NCBI GenBank assembly: GCA_001784175.1
Contig: MFPR01000012.1
Coordinates: 1 to 64,000 of the forward strand
Reading direction: 5' to 3'
DNA from: Candidatus Lindowbacteria bacterium RIFCSPLOWO2_12_FULL_62_27
GTDB lineage: Bacteria > Lindowbacteria > 2-12-FULL-62-27
DNA: 64,000 nucleotides
The notes under the pieces were generated by a model. The model worked only from the letters and a program-made list of their open reading frames with translations. It was not told where the DNA came from and ran no database searches. The position numbers and the translations under genes were made by a program. This document shows, piece after piece, positions 34,756 to 43,892 of the stretch (position 1 is its first letter; each line of letters starts with the position of its first letter).

Positions 34756-36273
34756 CTACTCCCACTCGATGCTGGCGGGAGGTTTGGTTGAGACGTCGTA
34801 CAATACTCTGTTGACGCCCTTCACGCCGTTCAGAATCGCGTTCGAAATCTCCCGGAGAATGCCGTGCGGGAGATCCGCCCAGTCCGCCGTCATGGCGTCC
34901 TGGCTGATTACGCACCGGACCGAGAGCGCATACTCGTACGAACGCTCGTCGCCCTTGATGCCGACCGTCCGGACCGGCAGGAGCACGCACAAGGCCTGCC
35001 ATATTTTAGAATACCAGCCCCACTGCTTTAAAATCCGGATGAGAATCACATCGGCCTCACGCAGGATATCCAGTTTCTCCCCCGTCACGCAACCCGGGAT
35101 GCGGACCGCCAAGCCCGGCCCCGGAAAGGGATGCCGGCCAAGAATGTCGGGCGGGACGCCCAGGACTTTCCCAAGCTCGCGGACTTCGTCCTTGAACAAG
35201 TCGGAGAGCGGCTCGATGATTTTGCCCTCGCGTTTAAGCTCGAGAATTTTTCCGACGCGGTTGTGGTGCGTTTTGATCCTGGACGCAATCTCCGATCCGC
35301 TCGTGCCGCTCTCGATCACGTCCGGGTAGAGTGTGCCCTGGGCCAGAAGCTCAATGTGGCCGGCGGCCGCATGAAACTCGCGAACGAAGAGGTCGCCGAT
35401 GATCTCCCGCTTTTGTTCCGGATCGGCCACGCCGTCGAGCGCGGCCAGAAACCGCGCGCCCGCATCGATTTTCTCCACGCGGAGGCCAAGCGCCTCAAAG
35501 TTGCGGACGACCTCGCCGGCCTCGTTTTTCCGCAGAAGGCCCGTGTCGACGAGGATCGGCCGCATCCGGACGCCGGATTCGCGAAGCAGGACCGCGAGGA
35601 CCGTCGAATCGACCCCGCCCGAGACGGCGCAGACGACCTCGCGGCCCTTCACGACCTCGGGAATCGTCCGGAGGAGTTCGTTTTTGTAGGACGCGATGGA
35701 ATAATCGGGACTGAGGCGGCACAAGGAGAGAAAATTTCGCAGTATTTTTGTTCCTTCCTCCGTGTGGCTGACTTCGGGATGAAACTGAATCCCGTAGAAC
35801 CGCTCGTTCCACCGGATCGCCACCGGATGCTCGGTCGAGTTGCGCGCGAGGATGCGGCCATCGGCCGGCCACTCGGTGACGGTGTCGGAGTGGCTCATCC
35901 AGACGCGGAGGGTGCGGCCGAGGCCGTTGAAGAGGGTGTTGTTTTCGTCCACGTGAATCTGGGCCGGCCCGTATTCCCGGACGGCGCCGGCCGTCACCCG
36001 ACCCCCGAACCGGACGTTCAGCATCTGCATGCCGTAACAGATGCCGAGCACGGGCGCCTGGAGACTCTTGAGATACTCGAGATCCACGTCCGGCGCGTTC
36101 GGCTCGACGACGCTTCTCGGGCCGCCGGACAGAATCACGGCCGCCACCGGCCCGAGGCTCCGAATCTCCGAGGGCGGATACAGCCGCGCGAAGAATCCGA
36201 GTTCGCGGATCCGGCGGACGATCAGTTGAGAATACTGCGAGCCGTAATCGAGAACCGCGACCTGTGTTTTCAT
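34756..36273 (-). CDS. guaA: GMP synthase (glutamine-hydrolysing)
   Basis: 505 residues from ATG 36273 (ATGA overlap with guaB). [20 protein letters not shown] opens a class I glutaminase domain with GICYGMQ (Cys nucleophile) and QFHPEVSHTE. Then comes the ATP-pyrophosphatase domain with the PP-loop VSGGVDST, and the dimerisation domain ending KPPASIEWE. Amidates XMP to GMP. Product GMP/guanine is the expected ligand source for the riboswitch ahead of this cluster. Confidence 0.97.
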   Translation of the reverse strand: MKTQVAVLDYGSQYSQLIVRRIRELGFFARLYPPSEIRSLGPVAAVILSGGPRSVVEPNAPDVDLEYLKSLQAPVLGICYGMQMLNVRFGGRVTAGAVREYGPAQIHVDENNTLFNGLGRTLRVWMSHSDTVTEWPADGRILARNSTEHPVAIRWNERFYGIQFHPEVSHTEEGTKILRNFLSLCRLSPDYSIASYKNELLRTIPEVVKGREVVCAVSGGVDSTVLAVLLRESGVRMRPILVDTGLLRKNEAGEVVRNFEALGLRVEKIDAGARFLAALDGVADPEQKREIIGDLFVREFHAAAGHIELLAQGTLYPDVIESGTSGSEIASRIKTHHNRVGKILELKREGKIIEPLSDLFKDEVRELGKVLGVPPDILGRHPFPGPGLAVRIPGCVTGEKLDILREADVILIRILKQWGWYSKIWQALCVLLPVRTVGIKGDERSYEYALSVRCVISQDAMTADWADLPHGILREISNAILNGVKGVNRVLYDVSTKPPASIEWE

Positions 36274-37727
36274 TTTTGATTCGCCGTGACCGGCTCTTCG
36301 GACACGATGACGTCGTGGGTTTTGCTTTCCTGCAAGCCGCCCGGCGTGATGCGGACGAACTGCGCCTTCGCGCGAAGCTCCTCGAGATTTTGCGCCCCGA
36401 TGTATCCCATACCGGAGCGGACGCCGCCGACAAGTTGAAAGACCGTCATGTCGAGGCCGCCGCGATACGGGACGCGCGCCTCCACTCCCTCGGGCACCAG
36501 TTTCCCGGACCCGTTCTGGCCGTAGCGGTCGCTCGATCCTTTTCTCATCGCCTTGATCGATCCCATCCCCCAGTATTCCTTGAACGTTTTTCCCTGCCAG
36601 ATCACCGTCTGGCCGGGGCTTTCCTCGGTGCCCGCAAACAGGGATCCGATCATGACCGATGACGCGCCGGCCGCGAGCGCCTTGAGGATGTCGCCCGCAA
36701 ATCGGATGCCGCCATCGGCGATGACCGGGATTTTCTTTTTCCGGCAAACGCGGACAACGTTCAGAATGGCGGTAAACTGCGGAACGCCGACACCCGAAAT
36801 CATGCGCGTCGTGCAGATCGATCCGGGCCCGAGCCCCACCTTGACCGCCGACGCTCCCGCCCGAACCAGCGCTTCGGCGCCTTCCTCCGTGACGACGTTG
36901 CCGGCCACGACGGGGAAACCCTTCAGCTTTTTTCGAAGCTCGCGCAGAAGGCCGATCACACGCGTCGTATGGCCGGTGGCCGTGTCGATGAACAGGCAAT
37001 CGCAGCCGGCCTTCGCCAGCCGCGCAGCGCGTTCCACCGGATCGCCGCTCACGCCGATCGCGGCGCCCACGCGCAGCCGCCCGCTCGAATCCTTGCAGGC
37101 GTTCTGGTGCGTCGCGCGCTTTTCGATGTCCTTGCCGGTCATCAGCCCGCACAGCCGGCCCTGCGTGTCGACAAGGGGCAATTTTTCGATCCGATGTTTG
37201 TAAATGATCGATTTGGCCGCGGCGAGGCTTGTGTTCGGAGCCGCGGTCACCAGTTTCTCCCGCGGCGTCATCACCGTTCGGACCTGCGCGTTTTCGTTTT
37301 CGAGAAACCGGATGTCCCGCCGCGTGACCATCCCCTTCAATACGCCCGCCGCGTCGATCACGGGAAACCCGGATAGATGTTTTTCCTCCATGAGATGCAT
37401 GAGTTCCGCGACGGTCGCGTCCGGCCGCACGGTGAAGGGCCGGTCGACGACGATATGTTCGGACCGTTTTACTTTTTCCACGAGTTCACACTGTTTTTCG
37501 ACCGTGCAATTCCGGTGGATGACGCCCATGCCGCCTTCGCGGGCCAGCGCGATCGCAAGCTTGTCTTCGGTGACGGTGTCCATGGCCGCGGAGAGGAGGG
37601 GAATATTCAGCGTGATGCCGTCGGCGAGGACCGTTTTCACGTCAATCTCGCCGGGAAGGACGTCGCTCAGGCGCGGGACCAGAAGGACGTCGTCGAAGGT
37701 CAGACCGAACGGCAGTTGACCGTTCAT
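36270..37727 (-). CDS. guaB: IMP dehydrogenase
   Basis: 485 residues from ATG 37727 (ATGA overlap with pyrE). A TIM barrel is interrupted by two CBS domains (about 95-205, e.g. [10 protein letters not shown]). Catalytic loop [15 protein letters not shown] with the active-site Cys; flap region [17 protein letters not shown]. Oxidises IMP to XMP with NAD, the committed step to guanine nucleotides. Confidence 0.97.
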   Translation of the reverse strand: MNGQLPFGLTFDDVLLVPRLSDVLPGEIDVKTVLADGITLNIPLLSAAMDTVTEDKLAIALAREGGMGVIHRNCTVEKQCELVEKVKRSEHIVVDRPFTVRPDATVAELMHLMEEKHLSGFPVIDAAGVLKGMVTRRDIRFLENENAQVRTVMTPREKLVTAAPNTSLAAAKSIIYKHRIEKLPLVDTQGRLCGLMTGKDIEKRATHQNACKDSSGRLRVGAAIGVSGDPVERAARLAKAGCDCLFIDTATGHTTRVIGLLRELRKKLKGFPVVAGNVVTEEGAEALVRAGASAVKVGLGPGSICTTRMISGVGVPQFTAILNVVRVCRKKKIPVIADGGIRFAGDILKALAAGASSVMIGSLFAGTEESPGQTVIWQGKTFKEYWGMGSIKAMRKGSSDRYGQNGSGKLVPEGVEARVPYRGGLDMTVFQLVGGVRSGMGYIGAQNLEELRAKAQFVRITPGGLQESKTHDVIVSEEPVTANQK

Positions 37728-38311
37728 GCCGCCACCTTCTTCGTGCCCGGCCGGACGGGGAAACCGCCGGTGCGGCACATCGGGCACTCCGACTCGTCAT
37801 ACACGGGAAGCTTCATGGAAAGGATCGCCTCGATGGGACGGCCGTTCCAGTCCGCGCGGCCGGACCGGTTGACGACCGCGAACACACCCGCGATGGCCGC
37901 GCCCGCGTCCTCCACCAGCCGGTTCAATTCGTCGAGCGTGCCGCCTGTGGTGATGACGTCCTCCACCAGCAGAATTCTTTCCGCGGGCCGGATGGAGAAA
38001 CTGCGCCGGAGGACAAGGCGATCGTCCGGATGGCGTTCCGCGAAGATGGCGCGGCATCCGAGCGCAAGCGCCACCTGCTGGCCCACCGGCACGCCGCCGA
38101 TCGCGGCCGACAACACCGTATCGACCCCGGGGCTTGTTCGAAACGGATGCACGGCGCTTTCGATAAGCCGTGAAAGCAGTCGGGGATGCTGAGTGAGCAT
38201 CGCGACCTGAAAGTAGTGCCCGCTATGTTTCCCGCTGGCCAGCGCGAAATGCCCGACTTTGAGCGCCTGGCAGGTCTTGAAGACATCCAGAATTTCATCC
38301 GTGGATTGCAT
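37724..38311 (-). CDS. pyrE: Orotate phosphoribosyltransferase
   Basis: 195 residues from ATG 38311, overlapping pyrF by 17 bp; the upstream extension is out of phase with pyrF and not used. PRPP motif ILLVEDVITTGGTL; substrate loop ALASGKHSGHYFQV. C-terminal extension with a Cys-x2-Cys pair (ESECPMCRTGG), as in some bacterial PyrE forms. Converts orotate to OMP. Confidence 0.94.
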   Translation of the reverse strand: MQSTDEILDVFKTCQALKVGHFALASGKHSGHYFQVAMLTQHPRLLSRLIESAVHPFRTSPGVDTVLSAAIGGVPVGQQVALALGCRAIFAERHPDDRLVLRRSFSIRPAERILLVEDVITTGGTLDELNRLVEDAGAAIAGVFAVVNRSGRADWNGRPIEAILSMKLPVYDESECPMCRTGGFPVRPGTKKVAA

Positions 38312-39062
38312 GGTTGATTTTGTCCCTCCAATCGATCGCCCGGCCGTGAAACCCGTTGTGGCCGGAGTCATAGAGCACGCCTCTCGAAACATTGACCACC
38401 ACCGACTCCGGCCGGCGGAGCGCCGAGAGGCGCCGCGCGTCCCCGTTTTGAGCGCCGAGTCCCGGAATCAAGAGCGGCGCGTCAGGGATGCGCGCCATCC
38501 GCTCGTCCGTCAGTTGCGTCAGGCCCAGCACGAACCCCAGCGTGGCTGGATAGGATTTGGACTGCTCGGCCATCCGAAGCACATGGTCGAAGACGAATCC
38601 GTCTTCTGTCTTTTTCAACTGCAACTCCTCCGCGCCCGCATTGGACGTGATCGCCAGGACATAGACGCCCTTGTCGCCGTAACTCAAAAACGGCTCGCAG
38701 GCATCGAACCCCAGATACGGGTTCACCGTCACGGCCGCGACGTTCCAGTGCTCGAAGTATGCCTTGGCATAATAGGCCTGTGTTTCCGGTATATCGCCGC
38801 GCTTGGCATCCAGAATGACCGGAACCGCCTCCGGGATGTAATGCAAAAGATCGTTGAGCATCTTGTATCCGTAGACGCCCATGGCCTCGAAGTACGCGAT
38901 GTTCGGCTTGAAGGCCGCAGCCGCATCCGACACGGCGTCGACGACCCGCCGCAGGAAATCGTATACATCACCCTGAATCAGATGCGGCCGGGGGTCGAGA
39001 CCAACGCAGAGATGCGACCCCGTTTTTTCGATCCGGGCGCGCAACCGCTCCGTATAAGTCAT
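38295..39062 (-). CDS. pyrF: Orotidine 5'-phosphate decarboxylase
   Basis: 255 residues. ATG 39062 is chosen for its ATGA overlap with pyrD and a GGAG site ten bases upstream; ATG 39080 would add six residues. LCVGLDPRPHL at the N-terminus and the catalytic DAKRGDIPET loop. Decarboxylates OMP to UMP. Confidence 0.95.
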   Translation of the reverse strand: MTYTERLRARIEKTGSHLCVGLDPRPHLIQGDVYDFLRRVVDAVSDAAAAFKPNIAYFEAMGVYGYKMLNDLLHYIPEAVPVILDAKRGDIPETQAYYAKAYFEHWNVAAVTVNPYLGFDACEPFLSYGDKGVYVLAITSNAGAEELQLKKTEDGFVFDHVLRMAEQSKSYPATLGFVLGLTQLTDERMARIPDAPLLIPGLGAQNGDARRLSALRRPESVVVNVSRGVLYDSGHNGFHGRAIDWRDKINHAIHG

Positions 39063-39880
39063 TTTTCTAAACTCCGCCATTCATGCAGGATCCGCCGGAT
39101 GGCGTCCGGATAGACGTACTGGATACTGCCGACTTGGACGGCCTTTGCGCCCACGCTCAGAAATTCCTGCACGTCGCGGCCCGACCGCACGCCGCCCGAG
39201 GCGATCACCGGAATGCGGACACGATCGGATGTATAAAACACATTGTAGAGCGACATCGGTTTGACCGCTGGGCCTGCCAGTCCCCCCTGGAGTCTCCGGC
39301 CGCCGGGCGTGAAGGCGATGGCCGGATAGGTGTTGCAGACCGTGACCGCGTCGGCGCCGTGTTCCTCGCACACCACCGCCGCCTCGACGCAGGAATACGG
39401 CGGGAGTTTCGCGCACATCCATTTCCGGCTCGACCGACGCGCGGCCCGGACCATGTCCCGCACGAACCGGAGGTCGACCGACGGCATCACCCGGCGCTGC
39501 CGGACGTTGGGGCAGGACAGGTTGAGTTCGTATCCAGAAATTTTCCGGCTCGATTCCATTTTCTCCAGCAGCGCCGTCATCTCCGCCGGCCGCTCGGCGT
39601 AAACGCTGGCGATGAACGCCGTCGGAAACCGGACGCCCCGCACCGATTCCAGAAACCGGTCGACGCCGGGGTTTTCGAGGCCGACAAAGTTGACCGTGCC
39701 GGACGGCGTTTCGACGAGGCGCGGCGGCGGATGGCCGGGCCGCGGCCTGGCCGTGATGGTCTTGCAAATGAACGCGCCCGCGTGACGATATAAAGATTGA
39801 TGCTTGTCTCCGAGCCCGAACGTCCCGCTGGCGGAGATCAGCGGATTTTTGAGAACGAGCTTACCGAGTCTGACGGCCAT
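39059..39880 (-). CDS. pyrD: Dihydroorotate dehydrogenase, class 1B catalytic subunit
   Basis: 273 residues from ATG 39880 (GGAG eight bases upstream). MAVRLGKLVLKNPLISASGT, KTITARPRPG, NFVGLENPG and NLSCPNV mark a class 1B FMN enzyme; VIASGGVRSGRD and GSIQYVYPD form the FMN phosphate site. About 30 residues shorter than usual PyrD. Works with PyrK, whose gene overlaps its start by 20 bp, passing electrons to NAD. Confidence 0.94.
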   Translation of the reverse strand: MAVRLGKLVLKNPLISASGTFGLGDKHQSLYRHAGAFICKTITARPRPGHPPPRLVETPSGTVNFVGLENPGVDRFLESVRGVRFPTAFIASVYAERPAEMTALLEKMESSRKISGYELNLSCPNVRQRRVMPSVDLRFVRDMVRAARRSSRKWMCAKLPPYSCVEAAVVCEEHGADAVTVCNTYPAIAFTPGGRRLQGGLAGPAVKPMSLYNVFYTSDRVRIPVIASGGVRSGRDVQEFLSVGAKAVQVGSIQYVYPDAIRRILHEWRSLEK

Positions 39881-40646
39881 TGGAGTCTCCAAGAGAAATC
39901 AGTTCTTCGCGAAACACAGGGCCTTCGTCGCACGCGCGGAAATATCCGTCGCCATGCCGTTTTTTGACGGGGCACGTGTAACAGATCCCGAATCCGCACC
40001 CCATCATCTCCTCCAGGGACACTTCGATCTCCGGAATCCGGCCCCGCGCCAGCTCCGCCACCGCCCGGATCATTCCGGTCGGGCCGCACACGAAGCACCG
40101 GCGGTAACGTTGCAGCGGAAGATTGGCAACGCGTTCCGTCACGAGGCCGTCGGTTTCTTCGACGACAATCTGCGCGCCCACGCGGAGATTCCGGAGGAGA
40201 CCGCCGGCCACATCCCTCGCGGACCGAACGCCGTACAAAACCGTCTGCCGGACATTCATTTCCTTCAGGCGGCGAATCAAATAATAGACGCCGCCCAATC
40301 CCGTGCCGCCCGCAACCACCAGCACGGAGTCCGCCGCATCCACATCGAGCGAGAATGTGTTTCCGCACGGGCCGAGGATCGATATCCGTTCGCCGGGACG
40401 AAACTGCGCCATCCGCACGGTTCCCGGGCCGATGACTTTGTAGAGAATGTCGATCCGGCGCCCGCGGACGTCCATGACGCTGAAGGGCCGGCGAAGAAAC
40501 GGTTCCGTGTCGTGGCCGTTGTGGCAGAGGACCTGCAAAAACTGACCGGGCCTGATTTCCGGGAAAACGCCCGCGTCCAGCGTCAGTACGTGATAGGCGC
40601 CGGAAACCTTTTTATTCCGAATAACACGGGACAGGACGTCTTTCAT
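39861..40646 (-). CDS. pyrK: Dihydroorotate dehydrogenase electron-transfer subunit
   Basis: 261 residues from ATG 40646, overlapping the pyrC end by 35 bp. FAD-binding beta-barrel (RRPFSVMD, GPCGNTFSLD), NAD-binding domain (VVAGGTGLGG), and a C-terminal [2Fe-2S] cluster with MGCGFGICYTCPVK and a later CDEGPVF cysteine. Partner of PyrD 1B. Confidence 0.94.
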   Translation of the reverse strand: MKDVLSRVIRNKKVSGAYHVLTLDAGVFPEIRPGQFLQVLCHNGHDTEPFLRRPFSVMDVRGRRIDILYKVIGPGTVRMAQFRPGERISILGPCGNTFSLDVDAADSVLVVAGGTGLGGVYYLIRRLKEMNVRQTVLYGVRSARDVAGGLLRNLRVGAQIVVEETDGLVTERVANLPLQRYRRCFVCGPTGMIRAVAELARGRIPEIEVSLEEMMGCGFGICYTCPVKKRHGDGYFRACDEGPVFREELISLGDSNGRQTR

Positions 40647-41931
40647 CTGTCCTCCGATCCAGCGCCAGATCGCCGCCCACGACGACCTTCTCGACCGACC
40701 CCCAAAGCTCCCGGCCCAGAAAAGGCGTGTTGCAGCTTTTGGACTTGATGAAGTTCCGGTCCACGCGGGTCCGGGCCTCCGGATCAAAAACGACGAAGTC
40801 GGCCCGGTTGTTCCGGCGGATCGCTGCGTCCTCCAGCCCCAGAAGCTTTCTGGGCGCGGTCGAGAAGCACCGCGCGATCACATCCCACGTGAGCTTTTCG
40901 CTGCGAATGAAATGCGTATGGATCGAGATCAGGGCCGTATCGAGGCCGATGACGCCGAAGGGCGCGCCGCAGAAGTCCTGGTTTTTCTCAAAACTGTTGT
41001 GCGGCGCGTGGTCAGTCGCGAGACAATCGATCGTCCCGTCTTTGAGGCCCTCGAGGAGGCGCGAGCGGTCTTCGGCCCTGCGCAGCGGCGGATTCATTTT
41101 GAAATTGGTGTCGTACTCGGCGATGTCGGATTCGGAAAAGATCAGGTGCTGCGGCGTGACCTCGCAACTGGCCTGCACCCCGGCCTCCTTGAACCGCCGG
41201 ACGATTTCAAGTCCGCCGGCGGTCGAGAGATGCTGGATGTGAATCCGGGCCCGCGTCCACTGGGCGATCCGCAGGTCCCGCTCGATGCAGATTTCCTCGC
41301 TGACCGCCGGAATGCCCGGCAGGCCCAGCCGGTAGGAGATCGCGCCTTCGTTCACGGCGCCGGACTCCGAAAGTTCCCGGACCTCGCAGTGGCTGCCGAC
41401 GAGCAGGCGGAAATTCCGGGCGTATTCCATCGCGCGCCGGAGGAGCCGCGGGTCCGACACGGGATCGCCGTCGTCCGTGATCATGACGGCGCCTTTTTCG
41501 AACATGTCCCCGATCTCCGCCAGCTCCTTCCCCGCGCGGCCGCGCGAGATGCAGCCGGCTGTGTAGACCGCCACGCGCGATTTTTCGCGCGCAAGGTTGT
41601 ACACGAACCGCACCATGCCGCCGCTGTCGATCGCGGGGTCGGTGTTGGGCATGGCCAAAAGCCCGGTGACGCCGCCGTTCAGGGCCGCGTCGCTGCCGGT
41701 CTCGATCGTCTCCTTGTCCTCGCGGCCCGGTTCGCGCAAATGCACATGCATGTCGAACAGACCCGGCAAAAGCAGCCTGCCCCCGCAGTCGATCACCTGC
41801 ATCGAATGGTACGGCTCGAGGCGCGGCTCCACCGCGGCGATCCGGCCGTCCTCCACCAGCACGTCCGCCGGCTGCGGCGTTCGGTCCGAATCGGAAACGA
41901 CCCGGCCGCCCTGAAAGAGAATTTTTTTCAT
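40612..41931 (-). CDS. pyrC: Dihydroorotase
   Basis: 439 residues from ATG 41931 (ATGA overlap with pyrB). Zinc motif DMHVHLREPG; LLAMPNTDP; SHCE and HIQHLSTAG zinc ligands; catalytic TDHAPH. Class I type dihydroorotase, cyclising carbamoyl aspartate. All catalytic histidines appear present, so it is not an inactive PyrC'. Confidence 0.95.
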   Translation of the reverse strand: MKKILFQGGRVVSDSDRTPQPADVLVEDGRIAAVEPRLEPYHSMQVIDCGGRLLLPGLFDMHVHLREPGREDKETIETGSDAALNGGVTGLLAMPNTDPAIDSGGMVRFVYNLAREKSRVAVYTAGCISRGRAGKELAEIGDMFEKGAVMITDDGDPVSDPRLLRRAMEYARNFRLLVGSHCEVRELSESGAVNEGAISYRLGLPGIPAVSEEICIERDLRIAQWTRARIHIQHLSTAGGLEIVRRFKEAGVQASCEVTPQHLIFSESDIAEYDTNFKMNPPLRRAEDRSRLLEGLKDGTIDCLATDHAPHNSFEKNQDFCGAPFGVIGLDTALISIHTHFIRSEKLTWDVIARCFSTAPRKLLGLEDAAIRRNNRADFVVFDPEARTRVDRNFIKSKSCNTPFLGRELWGSVEKVVVGGDLALDRRTDERRPVPCYSE

Positions 41932-42905
41932 ACGAGGGCCGGCGCCAGGTCCGGCGCCTTCTCCTGAACCGAAAGATTCAGCAGGTACAGGACCGCCATC
42001 CGGACGGCGATTCCGTTTTCGACCTGCTGATTGATCAGGCACCGCTCGTAGTCCATGACCTCGTCGATGAGTTCAACGCCGCGGTTGACGGGTCCCGGAT
42101 GCATGACATAGATGCCGCGGCTCACGATGTCCCGGTACCGTTCCCGCGTGACGCCGAAGGAGTGATGATACTCCCGCATGCTCGGAAAGAAATTGGCCTT
42201 CTGCCGTTCGAGTTGCAGCCGCAGCAGATACACGACGTCGGGCTCCCAGCGAAGCGCCTCCTCGAAGCAGGAGAACACCGACAGGTGCGGCGGCAGGGTC
42301 GATGGAATGAGGGTGCCGGCGCCGAAGACCGCGACGTTCATGCCCAGCCGGTGGAGGCACCGGCTGGTCGACCGGGCGACGCGGGAATGAAGGATGTCGC
42401 CGACGATCAGGACCTTTTTCCCGGCGAGGTCCGGGAAAATTTCCCTCAGCGTGTACGCGTCGAGGAGCGCCTGCGTCGGATGCGCGTGGAATCCGTCCCC
42501 GGCGTTGATCACGGAGGCCGTGGTGTTGCGCGCGATCAGTTCGGGCACGCCGGCCACCGAATGGCGGATCACGATGAAATCGGATTTCATCGACTGAAGC
42601 GTCGCCACCGTGTCCAGGATCGATTCGCCCTTGACCACGCTCGACTGCGCCACCGCGAAATTGGCGACGTCGGCCGACAGCCGTTTAGCCGCGATCTCAA
42701 AGGACGTCCGGGTGCGCGTGGACGGCTCGTAAAACAACTGCAGGACGGTTTTGCCCTTGAGCGGCGGCACCTTTTTGACGGAACGGGTGAAAAGCTCCTT
42801 GAAGGGCTTCGCCGTTTCCAGGATCAGATGAATTTCATCGAGCGAGAGCGTCTCGATGTCGAGGAGATCCTTTCGGGTCATCCTCGTCTTCCGGGGTTTT
42901 CTCAT
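41928..42905 (-). CDS. pyrB: Aspartate carbamoyltransferase, catalytic subunit
   Basis: 325 residues from ATG 42905 (ATGA overlap with pyrR). Carbamoyl phosphate motif YEPSTRTRTSFE; HPTQALLDAYT; MHPGPVNRGVE near the C-terminus. No pyrI regulatory gene is nearby, as expected where PyrR is present. First committed step of UMP synthesis. Confidence 0.96.
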   Translation of the reverse strand: MRKPRKTRMTRKDLLDIETLSLDEIHLILETAKPFKELFTRSVKKVPPLKGKTVLQLFYEPSTRTRTSFEIAAKRLSADVANFAVAQSSVVKGESILDTVATLQSMKSDFIVIRHSVAGVPELIARNTTASVINAGDGFHAHPTQALLDAYTLREIFPDLAGKKVLIVGDILHSRVARSTSRCLHRLGMNVAVFGAGTLIPSTLPPHLSVFSCFEEALRWEPDVVYLLRLQLERQKANFFPSMREYHHSFGVTRERYRDIVSRGIYVMHPGPVNRGVELIDEVMDYERCLINQQVENGIAVRMAVLYLLNLSVQEKAPDLAPALV

Positions 42906-43459
42906 TCCTCCGCCCCCTCTCTCAGAAGATACACGGCGTCTTCCGAGTCGGTCTCACGGAACCGGACACGGACGCGCTCCCGCGCCTCGGTCCGGACATA
43001 ACGGCCCGTGTAGTTCGGACAGATCGGCAGCTCGCGGTTGCCGCGGTCGATCAGGACCGCAAGCTCGATTCGCGCCGGCCGGCCGTAATCGATCAGCTCG
43101 TCGATCGCCGCGCGGACGGTGCGGCCGGTATAGAGAACGTCGTCGAACAGGATGATGAAGGACCCCTGCACGTCAAACGGGATTGCGGAGCTTTTCACAG
43201 CCGCCGCCGCGCCCAGGTTGTCCTGGTCGTCGCGGTAGAGCGTAATGTCGAGCGTGCCTTTGGACAGGCATGAATTTTTTTCGGAGACAACCTGGTAGAC
43301 ACGGTCTGCGAAGACGACGCCGCGGGTATGAATGCCGACAAAGGCCATCGACCGGTCGCCGTATTTGTCCAGGATCTCGTACGCGATCCGCCGGACCGTG
43401 TGTTCCATCTCCTCCGAGTTCAAAACCCGGACCCGGTCGAGCGACTCGGCTGCACGCAC
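42902..43459 (-). CDS. pyrR: PyrR: pyr regulator / uracil phosphoribosyltransferase
   Basis: 185 residues from GTG 43459, two bases after purE and behind the G-rich site GGGAGGGAC. The PRPP-binding motif IILFDDVLYTGRTVRAA and the dimer segment FVGIHTRGV are diagnostic. In other bacteria PyrR binds a pyr mRNA hairpin when UMP is high. I see no obvious PyrR anti-antiterminator around pyrB, where genes overlap with no leader, so its control target is unclear. Confidence 0.93.
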   Translation of the reverse strand: MRAAESLDRVRVLNSEEMEHTVRRIAYEILDKYGDRSMAFVGIHTRGVVFADRVYQVVSEKNSCLSKGTLDITLYRDDQDNLGAAAAVKSSAIPFDVQGSFIILFDDVLYTGRTVRAAIDELIDYGRPARIELAVLIDRGNRELPICPNYTGRYVRTEARERVRVRFRETDSEDAVYLLREGAEE

Positions 43460-43461
43460 GG

Positions 43462-43875
43462 TCAGTCCCTCCCCTTCAGCTTCAAAATCCGGTGCGCCAG
43501 GATACAGGCGTTGAGCGGCGCCTTCGGATGCAAGCCCACGCTCGCCACCGGCACGTCGCCCGGCGACTGGACGATCGACAACAGCGCGTCCATCCCGCCG
43601 AGCGGGCCGGAAGGAACCGGCACGCCGATGACCGGAACGTCCAGCCGGACCGCCACGATGCCCGGCAGGGCCGCCGACAGGCCCGCCACGGCGAGAACGA
43701 CGCCGACCGCAGGATCGGATTTCAGCGAATCGAGATACGCGGTCAGTTCGTCGAAGTTCCGGTGCACCGAGAGCACGCGCTCCTCGTAGGCGACGCCGTT
43801 TTTGGCCAGATACGCCCGGCCCGGCTCAAGATACGCCTTGTCGTTTTCGCTGCCATACAGAATGACGATCTTCAT
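43462..43875 (-). CDS. purE: PurE-type N5-CAIR mutase / AIR carboxylase
   Basis: 137 residues, MKIVILYGSENDKAYLEPGR. The usual GSxSD loop reads GSENDK, and the usual SAHR reads SVHRN; AVAGLSAALPGIVA and GVPVPSGPLGGMDALLSIVQ follow the family. Slightly short. No purK is adjacent, and the altered loop leaves open whether it uses N5-CAIR or CO2 directly (class II). Confidence 0.85.
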   Translation of the reverse strand: MKIVILYGSENDKAYLEPGRAYLAKNGVAYEERVLSVHRNFDELTAYLDSLKSDPAVGVVLAVAGLSAALPGIVAVRLDVPVIGVPVPSGPLGGMDALLSIVQSPGDVPVASVGLHPKAPLNACILAHRILKLKGRD

Positions 43876-43892
43876 TTGAACTCCTTCCCGCC